Part shown: piece after piece, positions 60,697 through 64,000 of the stretch | Position numbering within the stretch: position 1 is the first letter of the stretch | How the letters are laid out: every line of letters starts with the position of its first letter | Origin: Domibacillus aminovorans | Lineage (GTDB): Bacteria > Bacillota > Bacilli > Bacillales > Domibacillaceae | Direction: 5' to 3' | Assembly (NCBI RefSeq): GCF_001643235.1 | Contig: NZ_LQWY01000012.1 | Span: 124,001 to 188,000 of the forward strand | DNA: 64,000 nucleotides | Made by a program: the position numbers and the translations under genes | The notes under the pieces: model-generated | Databases searched by the model: none | What the model was told of the DNA's origin: nothing | The model's input: the letters and a program-made list of their open reading frames with translations, nothing else

Positions 60697-61128
60697 TTAT
60701 AAATCAAAATCCGTTAAATTTTCAGCGATATCAGAGTAGGACTGTTCCGATAGGGCGAGGTAATCGTTCCATTTTGAAGTATTCCATATCTCCATCCGGT
60801 TCGAGACGCCTACAATGACACAGTCTTTTTCAAGCGATGCATACTTCATAAGCAGGTCTGGTAAATTAATGCGGCCCTGCTTATCGAGCGGACAGTCATT
60901 AGCTCCTGAAAAAAAGAATCGGGTAAAGGCTCTCGCATCTTTTTTCGTCAGCGGCAATGTTAACAGCTTCTCTTCAAGCACTTTCCATTCGCACGGCGGG
61001 TATAAAAACAAGCATTTATCAAGGCCTCTCGTCACGATGATCGTTTTGTCGAAATCCTCACGAAACTTTGCTGGGATAATGACTCTACCTTTTTCATCAA
61101 TTGTATGACGGTATTCGCCCATGAACAT
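60697..61128 (-). CDS. mraZ: Transcriptional regulator MraZ
   Basis: A ring-forming DNA-binding protein with two AbrB-like domains that controls its own dcw operon. [20 protein letters not shown] opens the first domain, and [12 protein letters not shown] the second. The ATG at 61128 gives 143 residues, the same as B. subtilis MraZ, with GGGGAA upstream; an earlier in-frame start would extend it into the operator repeats. Three 10-bp-spaced GTGG repeats upstream are a likely MraZ operator. Confidence 0.96.
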   Translation of the reverse strand: MFMGEYRHTIDEKGRVIIPAKFREDFDKTIIVTRGLDKCLFLYPPCEWKVLEEKLLTLPLTKKDARAFTRFFFSGANDCPLDKQGRINLPDLLMKYASLEKDCVIVGVSNRMEIWNTSKWNDYLALSEQSYSDIAENLTDFDL

Positions 61129-61158
61129 CGCTGCTTCCCCACTTTCTAACCTAACTTT

Positions 61159-61183
61159 ACCACATCCCCCCACTTTGCACCAC
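61159..61183 (-). promoter_or_regulatory. Probable MraZ operator (three 10-bp-phased GTGG repeats)
   Basis: On the minus strand GTGGT, GTGGG and GTGGT recur with an exact 10-bp period, ending 31 bp before mraZ. MraZ proteins from several bacteria bind TGGG/GTGG direct repeats at one-helical-turn spacing in this position. No convincing -10/-35 pair could be fixed nearby. Confidence 0.75.
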
Positions 61184-61242
61184 CATTTTCATTTCTTCCT
61201 ATATCCTTTGTTTTCTTCATGTCTTTTTTCTTTTTCAACCTG

Positions 61243-61271
61243 AAAAAAAGCCTACCAAAAAGGCAGACTTT
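61243..61271 (-). terminator. Terminator after bshC
   Basis: Minus strand: AAAGTCTGCC pairs with GGTAGGCTTT (10 bp, two G-U) around a 5-nt loop, followed by a T-run. It separates bshC from the dcw cluster. Confidence 0.8.
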
Positions 61272-61275
61272 TGCT

Positions 61276-62892
61276 TCACATATAGATAAGATAATGGTCC
61301 CCTTTATGATCAAATGACTGTTCCATTAACTTCTCGATAAACGATGGTCCATACGTATTTAAAAAGGAATAAATATTCCATATTCTTTCTTGCGGGCCGC
61401 CCGGATGCAGCGCCGATTCAAGACGATCAAAACGCAGTAAAGTTGCCGCATGTGTTTGTTCAAGCACGGCATCACTTTTTTGAATTAAAAATTCAATTTG
61501 TCGTTCATGATACGCTTTGTTTTTTTCAACAATCGGCATCAGCCCGTTATGAAGCTTACTTGCCCGCTGCTCGATTTTCTCATAACTTGCAAAAAGATCT
61601 GCTTTCATTTCAGCTACCAGATCATGCAAATGATGATCACGGACCGATTCAATATACGCTTCCTTTTCCATTTTGACGCCCGACTGAATGATCTGTTCCA
61701 TCGTCAAATCGATTTCAGCAGCGATTCCCACAATGGGACGTTCGACAATCGAAATATTGACACGCGGCACAATCACTGGCATTTTCATCTCAAAATGATG
61801 AAACGCGCGATTCAGTTCTGCCCAGTAGGCAATTTCACCTGGACCTGCAATAAATGCAAGCGTTGGAAATAGCCATTCCTGCATTAACGGACGGGTAACG
61901 ACATTGTTGCTGAAGGTATGCGGTGACATTTCAAGCAGTTCAAGCAATTCGCTTTCTGAATAAGAACGCCCGCTTTTACTTCGATATAGATCGCCGTCCC
62001 TTTCAAGTAAATGGCGTTCACCATCTTCAATTAAAAATAAGTTAGCCGGCTGTTCTCCCGTTTCAATCGCTAATGTGTATGCTGCTTTTTTGATTTCTTC
62101 TTGCGCTCCGGCAACCGATGCAGCCAGTTGTTTATTTTCTATAATTAATCGTTTAAAAAATGGAACTTCTAGTTGTCTTAACGCTGGGTCCGCTGCATCA
62201 ATAAGCAAAAGACCATACTTGCTAAACAGCGTTTGCGTTAACTGTGCAAAAAAAGCAGTCAATGTATCGTGCTGATGAACAGCTTGAAGCACATCTTGCA
62301 GAAGCTGATTTGTATGATTTGTTTCTTTCATACAGGAAAAAATAGATGTAACCCACTTCTCCATCGTGCCCTTTTCGTAGATCGTTTCCGAAGCCATTTG
62401 TTTTTTTATAAATCGTTCCGGGTAGCCTATTTTGTGCATTTGGCCTTCTTTTTCTACATAAACATGATTAATTTCCAGAAGGTCATGATCTTCACCCGCG
62501 ATCCAAAAAATAGGCACAATAGGAAGACCTAATTTTTTTTCCTGATCGGCTGCGAGTTGAATAATTGATATGATTTTATGTATAGAATAAAGCGGGCCGG
62601 TTAATAGTCCCGCTTGCTGTCCGCCAATGACGACAAGAGATTTCTCATCACGCAGTTTCGCGAGCGATCGTTCCGTTTCCTCCGTCAATTGAAATGATTG
62701 CATATAGTTGTAAATAATGTCCGCCAACTTCTGGCGTTCATATCGCCGCGTTTGTATATCCGCTGCTCTGGCCGCAAACTCCGTCTGATGGAACGGATGA
62801 TAATCAAAATAAGGAGCGGTCTGTTCATCTCCGCTTATGTAGTCTTTTGCAAAACGATTTAAAGCGGGAACAGAAATGCATTCTTGTTCCAT
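61276..62892 (-). CDS. bshC: Bacillithiol biosynthesis cysteine-adding enzyme
   Basis: Probably adds cysteine to GlcN-malate, the last step of bacillithiol synthesis. The N-terminal Rossmann half shows VVIGGQQAGLLTGPLY (about residues 88-103) and VPIFWIAGEDHDLLEINHV (about 140-158). A long C-terminal coiled-coil region (about 400-480) follows; this architecture and 538 residues match BshC (former YllA). The ATG has GAAAGGAAG upstream. Position just before mraZ is common in Bacilli. Confidence 0.93.
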   Translation of the reverse strand: MEQECISVPALNRFAKDYISGDEQTAPYFDYHPFHQTEFAARAADIQTRRYERQKLADIIYNYMQSFQLTEETERSLAKLRDEKSLVVIGGQQAGLLTGPLYSIHKIISIIQLAADQEKKLGLPIVPIFWIAGEDHDLLEINHVYVEKEGQMHKIGYPERFIKKQMASETIYEKGTMEKWVTSIFSCMKETNHTNQLLQDVLQAVHQHDTLTAFFAQLTQTLFSKYGLLLIDAADPALRQLEVPFFKRLIIENKQLAASVAGAQEEIKKAAYTLAIETGEQPANLFLIEDGERHLLERDGDLYRSKSGRSYSESELLELLEMSPHTFSNNVVTRPLMQEWLFPTLAFIAGPGEIAYWAELNRAFHHFEMKMPVIVPRVNISIVERPIVGIAAEIDLTMEQIIQSGVKMEKEAYIESVRDHHLHDLVAEMKADLFASYEKIEQRASKLHNGLMPIVEKNKAYHERQIEFLIQKSDAVLEQTHAATLLRFDRLESALHPGGPQERIWNIYSFLNTYGPSFIEKLMEQSFDHKGDHYLIYM

Positions 62893-62929
62893 AAATGTAC
62901 TTCCTTTCTGCGCACAATTTTCTTGTTTG

Positions 62930-62938
62930 AGTATACCA
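62930..62938 (-). promoter_or_regulatory. Extended -10 promoter of bshC
   Basis: TGGTATACT (TG-n-TATACT) on the minus strand, 38 bp before bshC. The -35 at standard spacing is poor (TTTCCT), consistent with an extended -10 promoter. Confidence 0.6.
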
Positions 62939-62971
62939 TCTGATGGAACGAAAGGAAAAACAATGTGCCTA

Positions 62972-62995
62972 TTTTCTGAATATTATTTCAGAAAA
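62972..62995. repeat. AT-rich inverted repeat upstream of the Fur box
   Basis: TTTTCTGAA and TTCAGAAAA form a perfect 9-bp dyad with a 6-bp centre, followed on the plus strand by TTTTTT. It may be a weak terminator or a protein-binding site. No gene is transcribed into it from the left on the plus strand. Confidence 0.5.
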
Positions 62996-63004
62996 TTTTT
63001 TATC

Positions 63005-63019
63005 TGATAATGATTATCA
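63005..63019. promoter_or_regulatory. Perfect Fur box (7-1-7)
   Basis: TGATAATGATTATCA matches all positions of the Bacillus Fur consensus TGATAATnATTATCA. A canonical TTGACA (63031-63036, plus) follows 11 bp later. It lies 54 bp upstream of a small plus-strand ORF and 112 bp from divergent bshC, so the small ORF is the closer candidate target. Confidence 0.8.
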
Positions 63020-63073
63020 TTGTAATTTAGTTGACAGCTTTGCTGATCGTTTAAAAAAAGAGCGTTTCCCCTC

Positions 63074-63217
63074 ATGAAAAAAAAGAAATTTGGTCTTTTA
63101 TCTTTACTGCTCACCCTTATCTTTATACTGCTTGCAGCATATGTCCCTGAAAACTACCGGGACATTGATAATGAATGGTTCGGTCTAACGAAACAGGCAC
63201 GCCTGAACTTATTTTGA
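63074..63217 (+). CDS. Small membrane or secreted peptide, Fur-box associated
   Basis: A 47-codon frame that starts MKKKKFGLLSLLLTLIFILL and continues with AAYVPENYRDIDNEWFGLTK. A basic N-terminus and one 17-20-residue hydrophobic helix suggest a membrane-anchored peptide or signal sequence, with a short charged tail ending NLF. I do not recognise the family. The Shine-Dalgarno is weak (AAAGAG about 12 nt upstream), and there is no alternative in-frame start. A Fur box lies upstream and a hairpin terminator overlaps the 3' end. It overlaps the convergent ketopantoate reductase-like gene by 9 nt. Confidence 0.55.
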   Translation: MKKKKFGLLSLLLTLIFILLAAYVPENYRDIDNEWFGLTKQARLNLF

Positions 63218-63238
63218 TATAAGTCCAGGCTTATTTTC
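63201..63238 (+). terminator. Terminator of the small Fur-associated gene
   Basis: Plus strand: GCCTGAACTTAT pairs with ATAAGTCCAGGC (one mismatch) followed by TTATTTTC. The minus-strand exit has no T-tract, so it serves the plus-strand gene. Confidence 0.65.
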
Positions 63239-64000
63239 TTTCCCCTTGACCATATTGTATAAGATATGAAAAGAAGGCACACACTGATCCTGTTTTTCCG
63301 CTTCTTTTAACAGGACACCAACGATCGCGTCGATTTCAGTAGGTCTTCCTGCTTTTACATCTTTTAACATCGATGATTCATTGTCTGCTGTTTTGTTACA
63401 AATAGAGAGAACAGATTGAAAGATCTCTTCTTCTGTTTTATCTGGATAAACAGATGCAAATTCCTGGCAAAGATCTTTCACAATCGAACGATACTGCTCA
63501 TTGTCAGCAATCTCTCCATTCTTCACTTGAAGCACAGCCGTCAGTGGATTAATGACGGCGTTTGCTGCCATTTTTTCAATGAGCATATGCTGAATATCTT
63601 CTCTCCATTCAAAAGGAAAAGATTTCGTTTGAATGTCTTCTATAATCGTTTCGGTTCCACCTCGATAAATACCGATATTCGTTTTATTTCGCCCATTTAC
63701 TTGAATCGTCCGCTCATCCATTTTGACAATACCATGTTCAATTGATGCCACATATACGTTCTTCTGTGGCAGCTCATTCATCAAATCTAGATGACTCATT
63801 CCGTTTTGAATAAATAGAATAGCATGTGCATCTGCGCTTTGTAACACCTTTATAATTTCTCCCATATGATATTGTTTAACCGCAACGACGATCAAATCCG
63901 CTGTTACAGTTCCAATCATTTTTGAATCTACATGATCAACGGTTTCAATTCCATTTTCGATCACACATATCCCTTCAGATTGAATTCGTTCTGCCTGTTG
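63209..64000 (-). CDS. 2-dehydropantoate 2-reductase family protein (partial at window edge)
   Basis: The C-terminal 263 residues of a ketopantoate reductase-like NADPH enzyme; the family makes pantoate for coenzyme A. In frame from the window edge it reads QQAERIQSEGICVIENGIET, then ADLIVVAVKQYHMGEIIKVL, FIQNGMSHLDLM, and the C-terminal domain MAANAVINPLTAVLQVKNGE. The N-terminal GxGxxG is outside the window. In B. subtilis a PanE paralogue (ylbQ) lies near bshC, so this may be that paralogue rather than the main PanE. It overlaps the small plus-strand ORF at its 3' end. Confidence 0.88.
   Translation of the reverse strand, partial: QQAERIQSEGICVIENGIETVDHVDSKMIGTVTADLIVVAVKQYHMGEIIKVLQSADAHAILFIQNGMSHLDLMNELPQKNVYVASIEHGIVKMDERTIQVNGRNKTNIGIYRGGTETIIEDIQTKSFPFEWREDIQHMLIEKMAANAVINPLTAVLQVKNGEIADNEQYRSIVKDLCQEFASVYPDKTEEEIFQSVLSICNKTADNESSMLKDVKAGRPTEIDAIVGVLLKEAEKQDQCVPSFHILYNMVKGKENKPGLISK

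Overview
The window is chromosomal DNA from an endospore-forming Bacillaceae (Firmicutes). It carries sigE, sigG, spoIIGA, spoVD, spoVE and spoVM. Gene order largely follows the Bacillus subtilis ylb-ylm-ylo region. Shine-Dalgarno sequences are strong, TTG and GTG starts are frequent, and control is Gram-positive in style (T-box, PyrR attenuation, FapR). No rRNA, tRNA, IS element, prophage or CRISPR array was seen. Nearly everything is on the minus strand, so transcription runs from high to low coordinates; the exceptions are rpmB, rqcH and a small ORF near 63.1 kb.

Read in the direction of transcription: at 63.2-64.0 kb is a partial ketopantoate reductase-like gene. A Fur-box-associated small plus-strand ORF and bshC (bacillithiol synthesis) follow. 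From 61.2 to 45.3 kb lies the division and cell wall (dcw) cluster: mraZ-rsmH-ftsL-pbpB-spoVD-murE-mraY-murD-spoVE-murG-divIB-ftsA-ftsZ. From 45.1 to 42.7 kb is the sporulation sigma cassette spoIIGA-sigE-sigG. From 42.6 to 38.7 kb is ylmC-ylmD-ylmE-sepF-ylmG-ylmH-divIVA (septum and polarity). Next come a T-box-controlled ileS, lspA and rluD.

From 34.2 to 23.8 kb is a complete UMP pathway operon, pyrR-pyrB-pyrC-carA-carB-pyrK-pyrD-pyrF-pyrE. It has a promoter, two PyrR-type attenuators and no pyrP. rqcH (plus) diverges from remA-gmk-rpoZ-coaBC-priA-def-fmt-rsmB-rlmN-prpC-prkC-rsgA-thiN-spoVM. That is a long, tightly overlapped unit joining nucleotide and coenzyme supply, translation quality control and PASTA-kinase signalling. 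The rpe gene expected between rsgA and thiN is missing except for a probable C-terminal scar. rpmB (plus) and asp23-like/fakA follow, then recG, then the FapR-controlled fatty acid unit fapR-plsX-fabD-fabG, then acpP and the 5' part of rnc.

The region is mostly conserved core genome. The points I consider most worth a second look are: a perfect Fur-box palindrome upstream of an unannotated 47-codon ORF; a probable AUC start for spoVE; an rpe remnant whose frame overlaps the thiN start; a leader ORF in the pyrB attenuator whose ribosome binding site lies in the PyrR recognition loop; and the fapR promoter built into the recG terminator. No clearly new multi-gene system was found.
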